From positions 62,001 through 126,000 of the forward strand of contig NZ_JBHRTA010000062.1 in assembly GCF_042646065.1 (NCBI RefSeq): DNA of 64,000 nt, read 5' to 3'. Numbering within the stretch: position 1 is the stretch's first letter; every line of letters starts with the position of its first letter. This DNA comes from Parapedobacter deserti (GTDB taxonomy: Bacteria > Bacteroidota > Bacteroidia > Sphingobacteriales > Sphingobacteriaceae). This document shows, in pieces, positions 1 through 9,284 of the stretch. The notes under the pieces were generated by a model that was given only the letters and a program-made list of their open reading frames with translations, was not told the origin of the DNA and did no database searches. The translations under genes and the position numbers were made by a program.

Positions 1-542
1 GCTACGATGTGCGCCTTTTCTAATGAAATATCAACTATGGGAGACGCGGTGCTATCGGTATAGCGTATACTTCCGTTGTGAACTTCAAACCGATCGACCC
101 GCAGTGGCATAAAATTTTTTAGAAGCTGACGAAAGTCGTTTGTGTCCTTTGCTACGGCATCTATTTCAGCTTTTTCCTTTGTGAAGATTAATTCCGGTGC
201 GTCGAACGTCATCGCACCCACGAGCGCCCCTCGAAACAGCGAATGCCATGCGATGGACAAATCGACACGCTGCACTGCAAAAAAACGAGCTTGCTCCCCG
301 GATGCCGAATCAACTTTATTAAGGTAAAGCCGGTCAAGCTGATAGGCGCCGCGATAGAGCGCGATATCGATATCTGCAACCTGTCCGTAATAGCCGTCAA
401 GGTTCGCCAGTGCCCGGTTAGCATACCGTAGCACAAACGTCGGCAACAGCAGCCTAAACAAGATAATCACCACCACCACACCTGCAATAATGCTGTGTTT
501 CTTTTTCCACTTCCAACGCTTCCTATGTTTATGTTCATCCAT
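1..542 (-). CDS. AsmA/DUF748-like protein, N-terminal part (cut by window edge)
   Basis: Partial gene: translation starts at an ATG at 542 and stays open to position 1 (about 180 codons). The product begins with a basic stretch (MDEHKHRKRWKWKKKH), then a single hydrophobic helix at about residues 18-36, then a beta-rich region with VDRFEVHNGSIRY-like wording. One N-terminal membrane anchor followed by a long periplasmic beta-rich domain is typical of AsmA/DUF748 proteins, which are thought to act in envelope lipid or outer-membrane homeostasis. The domain assignment is from memory of family style. It resembles in build, not closely in sequence, the two larger AsmA-like proteins at 34.7-36.5 and 40.4-42.0 kb. 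Confidence 0.6.
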   Translation of the reverse strand, partial: MDEHKHRKRWKWKKKHSIIAGVVVVIILFRLLLPTFVLRYANRALANLDGYYGQVADIDIALYRGAYQLDRLYLNKVDSASGEQARFFAVQRVDLSIAWHSLFRGALVGAMTFDAPELIFTKEKAEIDAVAKDTNDFRQLLKNFMPLRVDRFEVHNGSIRYTDSTASPIVDISLEKAHIV

Positions 543-649
543 ATGGCTATAGCAAAACGTTCGCAAAAATCCTACCGTTCACCACAATAGGCAAACTTGT
601 TCGTAAGCGCAGCCCGCACTCCAGCGAGCCGGTGTAGCAAATCGTAGAC

Positions 650-1072
650 TTAATGTACAATAATTGTAAAATGATACCTCAGGTCAACGTTCGCTGGCGG
701 TTGGTTTCTTCCTTGATGCGTCGCTTCGGCGACCAACTTTGCTCCCGATGCACCAAAATCACTCTCCAGCATGTGATAGGACGTGTCCAACATGGTATTG
801 ATATAGGCAGTCGTCCCCCCTGTGGTGCCAAAACCCACGTGGCGAGCTTCTGCTACGGCACAACTTAAACCCGCTTCCTGTAGCAGTACTGCTGTAGTTA
901 TCCCGGTAATACCGCCGCCTACAATAAGCACGCCCCAGATCTGGTTGGTTGCGCTAACCCGCTCTTGAAACTCAACGTTTATTTCATTTTGCCATGGGCT
1001 TGCCAAAACACCGTCACGCTTTAGTGAATCCGCGGTAAGTGCGCTATCTGAAATGGTCTTCATATGCTGCAT
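650..1072 (-). pseudogene. Truncated FAD-dependent oxidoreductase remnant
   Basis: The 140-residue reading frame carries a good FAD/NAD-binding Rossmann start (VGGGITGITTAVLLQEAG, about residues 51-68) and the following GTTGGTTAY segment. Both are typical of the DadA/YhfW-like FAD-dependent oxidoreductases that some Bacteroidota fuse to a Rieske domain. These enzymes normally run to 370-510 residues. Here the family-like sequence stops after KLVAEATHQ, and about 20 unrelated residues lead to a stop. No continuation of the enzyme was seen in the other frames between 540 and 650. I read it as a 3'-deleted gene remnant. A short expressed flavin-binding fragment is possible but less likely. Confidence 0.6.
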
Positions 1073-1322
1073 TTTTTGATAACAGCGTACTATTCAGATT
1101 GTTTATGAGGTGATTGCTTTTAACAGCACTGAAAAAGACAAATAAAGCCAAACTTTTGGTACTTTACTTGTTTATCCTTATATTGTGAAGCATGTATCAA
1201 ATTGGCAATTGGCATAATCCTAAATTGTGCCATCCGCCACCTACCACTGGATCAGGTATCGATGCTAGATTACACACCTATCCGCAATAAGTAGGAGTAT
1301 AAATAAAATTTATTGAAACAAC

Positions 1323-3521
1323 GTGAGTAAGACTATCATTGTATCAAACCGTTTGCCTATTAAAATTATCGAAGAAGGTGACGGTTATGCATTACAACCC
1401 AGTGAGGGCGGATTAGCGACCGGATTAGCGTCGATACATGCTCAAGGTGAAAATACCTGGATCGGCTGGCCCGGAGTTGCCGTCGATGATCAAGCACAGC
1501 GGTCACACTTTACATCGTTATTGAAAGAAAGGCGCTTAGTTCCCCTTTTTTTGAGCGAGGAAGAGATCAAGGGTTTTTATGAAGGGTTTTCGAACGAGGT
1601 GCTGTGGCCCATTTTCCATTATTTGCCTTCCTATGCAAACTATGACCTCGCTAATTGGGAGACTTATGTGCGCGTGAACGAAAAATTTCGTGACTTGATC
1701 ATCGAGCATGCAACGCCCGATGACACGATTTGGGTTCACGACTACCAGCTCCTTTTGCTTCCTGGCCTACTCCGCGATGCGCTTCCTGATGCTTCCATCG
1801 GCTTTTTTCAACACATTCCTTTTCCGTCGCAGGAGCTTTTCCGGCTCATCCCCTGGCGAAAAGAATTGTTACAGGGTATGTTAGGAGCTGATTTGCTCGG
1901 CTTTCATACGTTCGATGACGTTTGCCATTTTGTTAGCTCGGCTACCCGTCTCACCCCAACCAACAACAACTCCAACCGGCTGGAAGTGGATGGACGAACG
2001 GTTTTTGCAGAACCGTTCCCCATGGGCATCGACGCTAAGCGGTTTGCTGAATTATCTGCTGAGGAAGCGGTGCAAAACCGTATCGCTGAACTGAGAGCAA
2101 CGTTTGCCGAGCAGAAAATCATCCTAACTATAGATCGATTGGATTATAGTAAAGGTATCCTTCAACGGTTAGAGGCCTTCGAACTTTTCTTGCAGGAGAA
2201 CCCCGCTTTCCATAAACAGGTAACCTTGTATATGGTAGTGGTTCCATCGCGCGATACAGTGCCCCAGTACCGGGAACTTAAAGATCAAATAGACCGGTTG
2301 GTAGGCCATATCAATGCACAATACGGGGTATATGACTGGTATCCGGTAGCCTATTTTTACCACGGCTACCCTGTTGAAGAAATATCGGCATTGTACAACG
2401 TGGCTGACGTTTGTTTAGTGACGCCGATGCGTGATGGAATGAACCTTGTGAGCAAAGAATATATAGCTAGCAGGAACGACAATTCGGGCGTGCTAATTCT
2501 AAGCGAAATGGCGGGAGCAGCCAAAGAGCTCCTTGACGCCTTGGTCGTAAACCCGAATGACATCCATGACATCCGCAGCGCATTGCTGCAAGCCTTAAAC
2601 ATGCCGATGGCAGAAATGAACAGACGTATGAAATCCATGCGTACCATTGTATTTAAATTTAACGTGCAACACTGGGCAAATCTATTTATGAACAGACTTC
2701 AAGAAATAAAGAACGTACAATCGACTACAAAAGCCAGGCTTGTTGGTGCAAGCATAGAGGAACATATTATCACTTCTTATCGAAACGCAAGCAGCCGCCT
2801 GCTATTGCTCGACTACGACGGCACTTTAGTAGGCTTTCAGGATGACATCGACAAGGCCTCACCAGACGAGGAACTTTACCAATTACTCGATATGCTGGAA
2901 GCCGACGTACATAACCACCTGGTCATCATCAGTGGACGGAAACACAGTACCCTTGAAAAGTGGTTTTGCGGCAAAGCCTATAGCTTGGTGGCCGAACATG
3001 GTGTCTGGACGAAAGAGCCCGGAATGGAATGGCGGCTCAAAAGCGGGCTTTCCAACACCTGGAAAGAAGAAGTAGGTGCGCTCATGGAGTCTTATGCAGA
3101 CCGCACACCGGGCGCATTCGTTGAAGAAAAAAGCTTTTCGCTTGCCTGGCATTATCGCAAAGTACAACGCGATCTGGGGCCTCTTCTGGCACATGAGCTG
3201 ATCGATAGCTTACGGGATTACTCCGCCGCGTACGGACTACAACTGTTAGACGGCGACAAGGTAGTTGAGATTCGGAGCGCCGAAGTGAACAAAGGCCGGG
3301 CGACACTGGATATCCTCCACGAAAACAGGTACGACTTTATCCTATCAATAGGCGACGATCGCACTGATGAAGACACCTTCCAGGCATTGCCTCCGGATGC
3401 ATATACCATCAAAGTAGGAACGGAAGTTTCCACTGCGCGGTTTTACCTCAAGAAACAGCAAGACGTGCGCGTTTTGCTGGGAAAACTTGCGCGCGTATCA
3501 GGCGCACCGGGAGCTCTTTAA
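1323..3521 (+). CDS. otsBA: Bifunctional trehalose-6-phosphate synthase / trehalose-phosphatase
   Basis: This 732-residue fusion makes trehalose in two steps: UDP-glucose plus glucose-6-phosphate to trehalose-6-phosphate, then dephosphorylation. Residues 1 to about 465 are a GT20 synthase (SNRLPIKI at the start, HDYQLLLLPG, RLDYSKGI, RDGMNLVSKEY). Residues from about 485 to 732 are a HAD phosphatase with the nucleophile motif DYDGT (Asp497, Asp499) and GDDRTDED near residue 677. The start is a GTG at 1323; the first residues, MSKTIIVSNRLP, fit the family. The stop overlaps that of the convergent GH15 gene by 4 bp (TTAA at 3518-3521), so the two genes form a trehalose module. Trehalose here probably serves as an osmotic or desiccation protectant. 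Confidence 0.93.
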   Translation: MSKTIIVSNRLPIKIIEEGDGYALQPSEGGLATGLASIHAQGENTWIGWPGVAVDDQAQRSHFTSLLKERRLVPLFLSEEEIKGFYEGFSNEVLWPIFHYLPSYANYDLANWETYVRVNEKFRDLIIEHATPDDTIWVHDYQLLLLPGLLRDALPDASIGFFQHIPFPSQELFRLIPWRKELLQGMLGADLLGFHTFDDVCHFVSSATRLTPTNNNSNRLEVDGRTVFAEPFPMGIDAKRFAELSAEEAVQNRIAELRATFAEQKIILTIDRLDYSKGILQRLEAFELFLQENPAFHKQVTLYMVVVPSRDTVPQYRELKDQIDRLVGHINAQYGVYDWYPVAYFYHGYPVEEISALYNVADVCLVTPMRDGMNLVSKEYIASRNDNSGVLILSEMAGAAKELLDALVVNPNDIHDIRSALLQALNMPMAEMNRRMKSMRTIVFKFNVQHWANLFMNRLQEIKNVQSTTKARLVGASIEEHIITSYRNASSRLLLLDYDGTLVGFQDDIDKASPDEELYQLLDMLEADVHNHLVIISGRKHSTLEKWFCGKAYSLVAEHGVWTKEPGMEWRLKSGLSNTWKEEVGALMESYADRTPGAFVEEKSFSLAWHYRKVQRDLGPLLAHELIDSLRDYSAAYGLQLLDGDKVVEIRSAEVNKGRATLDILHENRYDFILSIGDDRTDEDTFQALPPDAYTIKVGTEVSTARFYLKKQQDVRVLLGKLARVSGAPGAL

Positions 3522-5305
3522 CCGACGAAGATGGGACGATCAAGTTTCGTCGCTATACGGTAAGCCGCATTCATCAGCCCGACATGGCTGTAAGCTTGGG
3601 GAAAATTGCCCCATTGGCTTCCATTCGATTCATCGACATCCTCGCTGAAGAGCATGAGGTGATTGGCATAGGTCAGCAACCTTTCGAACGTTGTGATGGC
3701 TTCGTCCACGCGGCCTACGCTGGCCAGTGCTTCCACATACCAAAATGCACAGATGAGGAACGTAGATTTTGGTTTGCCGAAGTCATCCGCGTGTAGGTAA
3801 CGGTAAAAGAGTCCTTGTGGGGTTTTCAGTTCACGTTCCAACGCCTCAAGATGGGCGCGGGCTCTCTCCGACGAGGGGTCAAGGTAGTGCATCACGATCA
3901 ATTGTAGGGTGCTGGCATCCAAATGTGGACTGCCTACCGCATTGGTATACACCCGTCGATCCGCATCGTAACATGCTTCGATGTAATGCTCGGCACGCTT
4001 CATTAGCGCCTCTGCCCGTTCAATTAATTGCTGGTCACCGATGACCCTCCCGATTTTGCACGCCGCCGAACTTCCCGCCCACTGAAAAAGATTCGAATAG
4101 CAGTGATGATTGGCGAAATTCCTGAATTCCCAGATACCGGCGTCCTTTTCGTCAATGGTCTTTTCGATCTTTCGGAGAATGTAGTCTACCCAACGTCCTG
4201 CGTCCGACCGTTCCTTGAAAACGAATCGGTAGTCTGTATATAGCGGTAGCAATGCAATCATTGCTTGCCCATATACGTCATTTTGGATATGCTCATAAGC
4301 CTGATTGCCGATCCGCACCGGCTTGTTTCCTTGATAACCGCTCAGATTATCCAGGATCCGCTCAGTCAATTCAACCTGCCCGCTTATTCCGTAAAGTGGT
4401 TGTAACCTGCCACTATTGGCGTGTGTAATGTTGGTGATGTAGTGCGCGTACAGTTCCATTTCCTCAAACTGACCGATATGGTTTAGCGCCGTGAGCACGT
4501 AGTAGCTGTCGCGCAACCAACAATAGCGGTAGTCCCAATTGCGTCCGCTCCCCGGGTGTTCGGGAAGGCTGGTCGTACCCGCGGCAATGATGGCTCCCGT
4601 ATCTTCATACTGGTGAATCTTCAAGGCGAGTGCCGAACGGATAACCGCCTCTTGGTGAAACGGGGCAATCGTAGCATGCTTTATCCACCTACGCCAGTAA
4701 CCTACCGTCTCCCGAAGAAAGTGCTCAACAGTGCGTTCGAGCGGTGCCTCCAAAGGCTGTCCATATGTAAGCACCAAATACTTGGTCTCACTCAACACAA
4801 ACGGCTCCTCACCGAAAAAATGGCTTATTGAAACATCGGTCGTCAGCCGCATCCGCTCTACGCCATTGCTGAATTCCACGTGGTTGCTTCCTCGGAATTT
4901 ATCGAACGCACGTTGACCGTATTGGCTCATTGGTTCACAGATCACACGAATTCGTGGATTGCCAGCCAATGGCTCAATTTTCCGGATGAGCATCAAGGGT
5001 TTGAAATAACGCTCGTATTGCCTGAAACGGGGAGCAAAGTCCGTAATCCGGTAGCTCCCGTCGGCAGTGGTGATTTCCGTGCAAAGCACGTTTGTATTTT
5101 CGGTATAATATTGGTCACTCGTGAATTCGGCCGAGGGCTGTATGGAAAACCGACCTCCCCTATCTGTATCCAATAGCCCCCCGAATATAAATGAGCTGTC
5201 AAACGATGGCCAACATAACCAAGATATGTTTGTGTCCGTTTGTATGTGTGCTAAGTAAGCACAATTTCCGATGATCCCACTATTATAAACGTGCCGGTCT
5301 CCCAT
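3518..5305 (-). CDS. Glycoside hydrolase family 15 protein (glucoamylase/trehalase-like)
   Basis: A 595-residue cytoplasmic protein without signal peptide. The N-terminal beta-sandwich region begins YNSGIIGNCAYLAHI, and the (alpha/alpha)6 barrel carries GRNWDYRYCWLRDSYY. The likely acid glutamate lies in DAGIWEFR, and the likely base in FSEDVD just before GNFPQAYSH. These features identify GH15, which includes glucoamylases, glucodextranases and acid trehalases. Its position tail-to-tail with the trehalose synthase fusion favours trehalose or maltooligosaccharide turnover; this is inferred from context. A well-formed promoter lies at 5349-5378, giving a leader of about 37 nt. Confidence 0.88.
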   Translation of the reverse strand: MGDRHVYNSGIIGNCAYLAHIQTDTNISWLCWPSFDSSFIFGGLLDTDRGGRFSIQPSAEFTSDQYYTENTNVLCTEITTADGSYRITDFAPRFRQYERYFKPLMLIRKIEPLAGNPRIRVICEPMSQYGQRAFDKFRGSNHVEFSNGVERMRLTTDVSISHFFGEEPFVLSETKYLVLTYGQPLEAPLERTVEHFLRETVGYWRRWIKHATIAPFHQEAVIRSALALKIHQYEDTGAIIAAGTTSLPEHPGSGRNWDYRYCWLRDSYYVLTALNHIGQFEEMELYAHYITNITHANSGRLQPLYGISGQVELTERILDNLSGYQGNKPVRIGNQAYEHIQNDVYGQAMIALLPLYTDYRFVFKERSDAGRWVDYILRKIEKTIDEKDAGIWEFRNFANHHCYSNLFQWAGSSAACKIGRVIGDQQLIERAEALMKRAEHYIEACYDADRRVYTNAVGSPHLDASTLQLIVMHYLDPSSERARAHLEALERELKTPQGLFYRYLHADDFGKPKSTFLICAFWYVEALASVGRVDEAITTFERLLTYANHLMLFSEDVDESNGSQWGNFPQAYSHVGLMNAAYRIATKLDRPIFVG

Positions 5306-5348
5306 GTTTTGACAATTTTTGGTTTAAAGCGAAAATGCCTTAAGGCCT

Positions 5349-5378
5349 CAAAAATAGAAAAACAATGAGCAAAACCAA
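5349..5378 (-). promoter_or_regulatory. Bacteroidota-type promoter for the GH15 gene
   Basis: On the minus strand a TTG (5376-5378) is followed after exactly 19 nt by TATTTTTG (5349-5356). This matches the -33/-7 form TTG-N19-TAnnTTTG used by the primary sigma factor of Bacteroidota. It lies between the upstream metallophosphoesterase stop and the GH15 start at 5305, so GH15 can be transcribed separately. Confidence 0.65.
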
Positions 5379-5395
5379 CAACCGTCTGCGCTTTG

Positions 5396-6175
5396 TTACT
5401 TAATCACCGCTCCCGCGGTTTCCTCCTCCACGGCCTCCACTTCCATAAGATGAAAAGGATATTGCATACCCTGGCGAGCCAATACCGGCAACGAAACATT
5501 CCATACTTTCGTCCCGTCGGGAGTTTCGCCCTCGTATTTCCCCATGTGGGCATGTCCGTGAAACACGGCCATTACCTTAGTTCGTTGAAGTGGTTCCAAC
5601 AATCTCGAGGAACCTAAGAACGGATAGATTTCCAAGGGTTCGCCTTCCACAGTCTCGGGGATCGGAGCGTAGTGCATAACAGCTATCTTACTGATCTCGT
5701 CGCGGTGCTGTCCTAACCGCGACAAGGCCCGTTCCAGTTTCAACCCTTCATCAACCGCTTCCTGCACAAATGATTTCATCATATCTTCGCCGAACCGCGA
5801 AAGCATACGCGCACCAAACCCTCCACCAAAGCCCTTAATTCCTGCAAAACCGACTCCGCTTATGATTGTGGATTCCCCATCCAGCACATGCATGTTAGCT
5901 TCTTGGAGCACTGCCTTAATGGTTTTATGCCGGCCCTTTTCATAATCATGATTGCCCAGTACACCTACCAGGGGCATGTTGCATCCTTTTAACTCTTCAA
6001 CAAACAGTGCTGCCTCATCCTCATCCCCCGTGTCCGTAATATCACCCGCAACCACTAAAATATCAGCGACTTTGTTGATCGCTGCAAAGAAATCTTTCCA
6101 TTTGCCACGATCTGTTTCGCGCACATGCAAATCCCCGATCGCAGCTATCTTTATTGTTTTCTTTTCCTTTTCCAT
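5396..6175 (-). CDS. Calcineurin-like metallophosphoesterase
   Basis: A 259-residue soluble phosphoesterase with the usual dimetal motifs in order: GDLHVRE near residue 14, GDITDTGD near 45, GNHDYE near 74, and GHAHMG near 212. Family members hydrolyse phosphomonoesters, phosphodiesters or nucleotides; the substrate cannot be told from the sequence. It starts 10 bp after the stop of the nucleotidyltransferase-like gene upstream, so the two are probably co-transcribed and may act together. Confidence 0.85.
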   Translation of the reverse strand: MEKEKKTIKIAAIGDLHVRETDRGKWKDFFAAINKVADILVVAGDITDTGDEDEAALFVEELKGCNMPLVGVLGNHDYEKGRHKTIKAVLQEANMHVLDGESTIISGVGFAGIKGFGGGFGARMLSRFGEDMMKSFVQEAVDEGLKLERALSRLGQHRDEISKIAVMHYAPIPETVEGEPLEIYPFLGSSRLLEPLQRTKVMAVFHGHAHMGKYEGETPDGTKVWNVSLPVLARQGMQYPFHLMEVEAVEEETAGAVIK

Positions 6176-6185
6176 GAGCTTGTCG

Positions 6186-6914
6186 TCATACCGTTTTTAT
6201 CGTATATGCTTTATAATTCCACTCTTTGATATCCACTTCATATTGCGTTTGATCAATCAATGGGCCTCTACACACCTTTTCCAATGAGGACGGCAAATCG
6301 TACTGTTCTCTTGCCCGGGTAAGCAGGTCATGAAACAACCAGTCGGGTATGATGCTGCGGTAATCGGATGGATATACAAACTGAAAGATCAGCAGCTGTG
6401 CCAACAACAGGTGCCAATGCGTATCCAGCCGCTTCCAGAGTCTTGTCCAATCCAACCGATGGCCGGTTCTCAATAGCAGGTGATTTACGTCCGCACTGTC
6501 GTTTCTTTCCCGGTTCTGCACGTATATCTTGCACCAAATCAGTTCCTCCGGCGGAATAAACCGGACCGGTACGCCGTAGAAATTACCTTCTTCCGCATAT
6601 GCATACCATGTATCATCCACTTTACAGATATTATTTACCGTATCAAAAATAATGTCAATAAAGTGGTCGTCTTTAAACACCTTAGCCAGCCATCTTGAAT
6701 CAGTTAGCTCTGTGCTATATCCGTTGTCGGCAAAGCACTTAAGGATTTTCGGATATTCATGTGGCTGGCAGAAAATATCCAGGTCTTTGGTGGCCCGGTG
6801 CACATCGGTATAGTGGACAACTGCATATCCACCTCCAACCATAAACTCGCATTGATTGCTTTGCAATAAAGCTAACGCATCGCAATAAAAGGAAATTAGA
6901 TTTTTATTAATCAT
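6186..6914 (-). CDS. Nucleotidyltransferase-fold protein
   Basis: A 242-residue protein with the signature of the minimal nucleotidyltransferase fold: MVGGGYAV near residue 25, then TKDLDIF near 42 giving a DxD metal site, and a third acidic position plausibly in FIDIIFD. Relatives are often annotated simply as nucleotidyltransferase or AbiEii-like. The rest (WTRLWKRLDTHWHLLLAQ onward) looks helical. It leads a two-gene unit with the metallophosphoesterase 10 bp downstream. The acceptor is unknown. AbiEii-type toxin, tRNA or protein modification are all possible; a partner AbiEi-like antitoxin is not present. Confidence 0.65.
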   Translation of the reverse strand: MINKNLISFYCDALALLQSNQCEFMVGGGYAVVHYTDVHRATKDLDIFCQPHEYPKILKCFADNGYSTELTDSRWLAKVFKDDHFIDIIFDTVNNICKVDDTWYAYAEEGNFYGVPVRFIPPEELIWCKIYVQNRERNDSADVNHLLLRTGHRLDWTRLWKRLDTHWHLLLAQLLIFQFVYPSDYRSIIPDWLFHDLLTRAREQYDLPSSLEKVCRGPLIDQTQYEVDIKEWNYKAYTIKTV

Positions 6915-7010
6915 CTGCGCTCATCAAGTATACAGTCCCAAGCGGGAAAGCTTCCTGTTGAGAGACAATCATCGGGACGGCATTGTTTGCAGTTACCCCA
7001 AAAAACGATG

Positions 7011-7511
7011 TTAAGGTAGCTGTTTCTGCATTACATAGTCATTCAGAACATAGCCGTGGTATGGGATTTCCACAGCTTCAACTACCTTAAACCCCTCGCG
7101 CTCATAAAATGCCTTAGCCGGATTGTATTGATAGACATTCAATTCGAGGCAGTGGAGATCAGCCGTCAATGCAATTTGAGCAACATAATCGATCAAAAGC
7201 TTACCAATTCCTTTCTTTTGCTCGGAAGGCAGCACGTAAAGTTTCTCAATACGCATGATGCTGCGGACGGACGGCTTTGGCTGAAACCCGACAAATCCGA
7301 TCGCGTCGCCATTCCTTTTTGCCAGACAGAAGCGTTGCCCTGCAGCCATCTGATTCCGCAATGCGTCAAAGGAATATATTGCCTTTAACATAAAGTCGAT
7401 CTGGTCATGCGGCAGCAGCTTGGCATAGGCGGGCCACCAGATTTCGTGTGCCAGTCTGTTAATGACAAATACCTCGTCTAACGTCGCTATGCAGATGGTA
7501 ATATCGTTCAT
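7011..7511 (-). CDS. GNAT family N-acetyltransferase
   Basis: A 166-residue acetyltransferase. The acetyl-CoA loop motif reads QKKGIGKLL (about residues 98-106), preceded by the strand IEKLYVLPSE and followed by the typical LELNVYQYNPAKAFYEREGF segment. The acceptor (small molecule, peptide or protein N-terminus) cannot be predicted. It stands alone: 96 bp follow the nucleotidyltransferase gene start and 118 bp separate it from the amidohydrolase gene. Confidence 0.85.
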   Translation of the reverse strand: MNDITICIATLDEVFVINRLAHEIWWPAYAKLLPHDQIDFMLKAIYSFDALRNQMAAGQRFCLAKRNGDAIGFVGFQPKPSVRSIMRIEKLYVLPSEQKKGIGKLLIDYVAQIALTADLHCLELNVYQYNPAKAFYEREGFKVVEAVEIPYHGYVLNDYVMQKQLP

Positions 7512-7629
7512 CGGTTATCAGCTTTCGCCCCGACCGGCTAATGCCTACGATTTCCAAGGCAATCAGGGCCGGCCTCCTGGTCTCCTTCGACAACGTGATG
7601 CGGAGGCATAGGGGTGTTGCGAAGAAATA

Positions 7630-8829
7630 TCAGTTGCCCAGTTGCCGCAATGCGATATAAGCCATCAGTCCAGTGCTCAATGCCAACGCATGCTCATCGA
7701 TATCGAATTTCGGCGTGTGCACCGCAGAAGTAATACCCTTTTGCGCATTGCCAGTGCCCAATCGATAAAAGCAGGCAGCGGAGGCTTGAGAATAATAGGC
7801 AAAATCCTCACCCGCCATCCAAATGTCTAAATCCACTACATTTTCACTGCCAAGGAACTCTCCTGCATAACCGCGCACCCTTCCGGTCAGTTCCTCTTCG
7901 TTAGTGAGAAACGGATATCCCACACGAACTTCGAAATCACAAGCTGCTCCCATGCTTTCGGCAATGCCTTCCGCCATTTTTTTCATTCGCGTATGGGCCT
8001 CCTTCCGCCAGTCCTCGTCAAACGTGCGAAACGTGCCCTCAAGATATACCTCGTCGGGAATTATATTAGTCGCCCCGTTGGCGATGACTTTTCCGAAAGA
8101 CAACACGGTCGGCATCTTGGGGTCTGCGCCCCTGCTGACTATTTGCTGTAAAGCTGTGATGATATGCGCCGTGATAACCACCGGATCAATATTCTGCTGC
8201 GGTTGCGCTCCATGCCCGCCTTTTCCCCGCACCGTCACATATAGTTCATCGGTGGACGCCATGTATTTGCCTGCACGGAACCCCACTTTGCCCACAGGAA
8301 TCAGCGGCATTACGTGTTGCCCGATCACGGCTTGAGGAACAGGGTTTTGCAATACACCTTCTTTGATCATCAAGCTTGCTCCTCCAGGAAGCCGCTCCTC
8401 CCCGGGCTGAAAAATCAGTTTGACAGTCCCTCCAAATTCAGCCTTTAACGACTGAAGGATATGAGCGGTCCCTAACAAAGAAGCCGTATGCACATCATGC
8501 CCACAGGCATGCATAACGCCGGGTTTCTTCGAGCCGTATTCACGGCCTGGCATTTCGGTAATTGGAAGCGCATCCATATCTGCGCGTAGCGCAATCACCT
8601 TATCGGAAGGCCGTTCGCCGATAATGTGAGCTACCAACCCGGTATTAGCCATGGAAACATAGGGTACGCTCAGTTCATCCAACTCGGCCTTTATAAAGGC
8701 TGATGTCTCGTATTCTTCAAATGACAACTCAGGATACTGATGAAGGTGTCTCCGTTGAGCCACTGTTTTCCCATAGATTTGGGTGGCGAGCGCTTTAATC
8801 CTATCTTTCATCATCAGCCCTTCGATCAT
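7630..8829 (-). CDS. M20 family amidohydrolase (N-acyl-amino-acid hydrolase type)
   Basis: A 399-residue member of the M20D amidohydrolase/aminoacylase family. Visible motifs are RRHLHQYPELSFEE near the start, RADMDALPI, the metal site HACGHDVH with the Cys ligand, FQPGEER with the catalytic Glu, and MAGEDFAYY near the end. It is cytoplasmic, with no signal peptide, and probably deacylates N-acyl amino acids or related amides. The ATG at 8829 overlaps the TGA of the SPOR gene as ATGA, which supports this start and translational coupling within the secA-SPOR-amidohydrolase group. Confidence 0.88.
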   Translation of the reverse strand: MIEGLMMKDRIKALATQIYGKTVAQRRHLHQYPELSFEEYETSAFIKAELDELSVPYVSMANTGLVAHIIGERPSDKVIALRADMDALPITEMPGREYGSKKPGVMHACGHDVHTASLLGTAHILQSLKAEFGGTVKLIFQPGEERLPGGASLMIKEGVLQNPVPQAVIGQHVMPLIPVGKVGFRAGKYMASTDELYVTVRGKGGHGAQPQQNIDPVVITAHIITALQQIVSRGADPKMPTVLSFGKVIANGATNIIPDEVYLEGTFRTFDEDWRKEAHTRMKKMAEGIAESMGAACDFEVRVGYPFLTNEEELTGRVRGYAGEFLGSENVVDLDIWMAGEDFAYYSQASAACFYRLGTGNAQKGITSAVHTPKFDIDEHALALSTGLMAYIALRQLGN

Positions 8830-9272
8830 TGGTAGACATAGATTTCCTCGGTAAAGATAAACACGTTATTGAATTGCTTACGCAGCCCCTGCATCAATTC
8901 CTGCGCGTCAGCCCTACTTTTAAAGTCGCCCACCTTAACCCGGTAGTTGGGCTCTTCGTAACTCACATAGGTGTCAATATCCTTATACAACCTTTTAAAG
9001 CGGGCTTGCTCGGCATACGCTTCCGAACGATCACTCCCTGAATAAATCTGGACCCGGAAGCCCATCGCTGTCGTACGGGTAGCGTTTTTCCTGTCAACAG
9101 CTGGTTTACTTGAAGTGGCCCTCGCTGTAATATTAGTTCCCATCCGATTCCGTTGCATCAGACTAATCAAAGGGTCTGCCACTACTTCTACTTGTCCTTT
9201 TTTCTGCGCATACCCAGACAGGACTGCCACACACACAAACACAGCAAGGAGTACGATGCCTTTTTTAGTCAT
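8826..9272 (-). CDS. Secreted SPOR-domain protein
   Basis: A 148-residue protein with an N-terminal signal peptide (about residues 1-22, GIVLLAVFVCVAVLSGYA) and a C-terminal SPOR domain from about residue 70 (GFRVQIYSGSDR, YRVKVGDFKSRADAQ). SPOR domains bind glycan strands lacking stem peptides, often at division sites, so a periplasmic peptidoglycan-linked role is likely. It begins 12 bp after the secA stop and overlaps the amidohydrolase start by 4 bp. Confidence 0.85.
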   Translation of the reverse strand: MTKKGIVLLAVFVCVAVLSGYAQKKGQVEVVADPLISLMQRNRMGTNITARATSSKPAVDRKNATRTTAMGFRVQIYSGSDRSEAYAEQARFKRLYKDIDTYVSYEEPNYRVKVGDFKSRADAQELMQGLRKQFNNVFIFTEEIYVYQ

Positions 9273-9284
9273 TTCCTATTTCTT

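Noticed and set aside
1147..1190. Promoter of the trehalose synthase fusion
   Set aside because: A TTTTGG followed by TATATTGT is near the right spacing, but the -7 part deviates in the key TTTG and lies 130 bp from the start.
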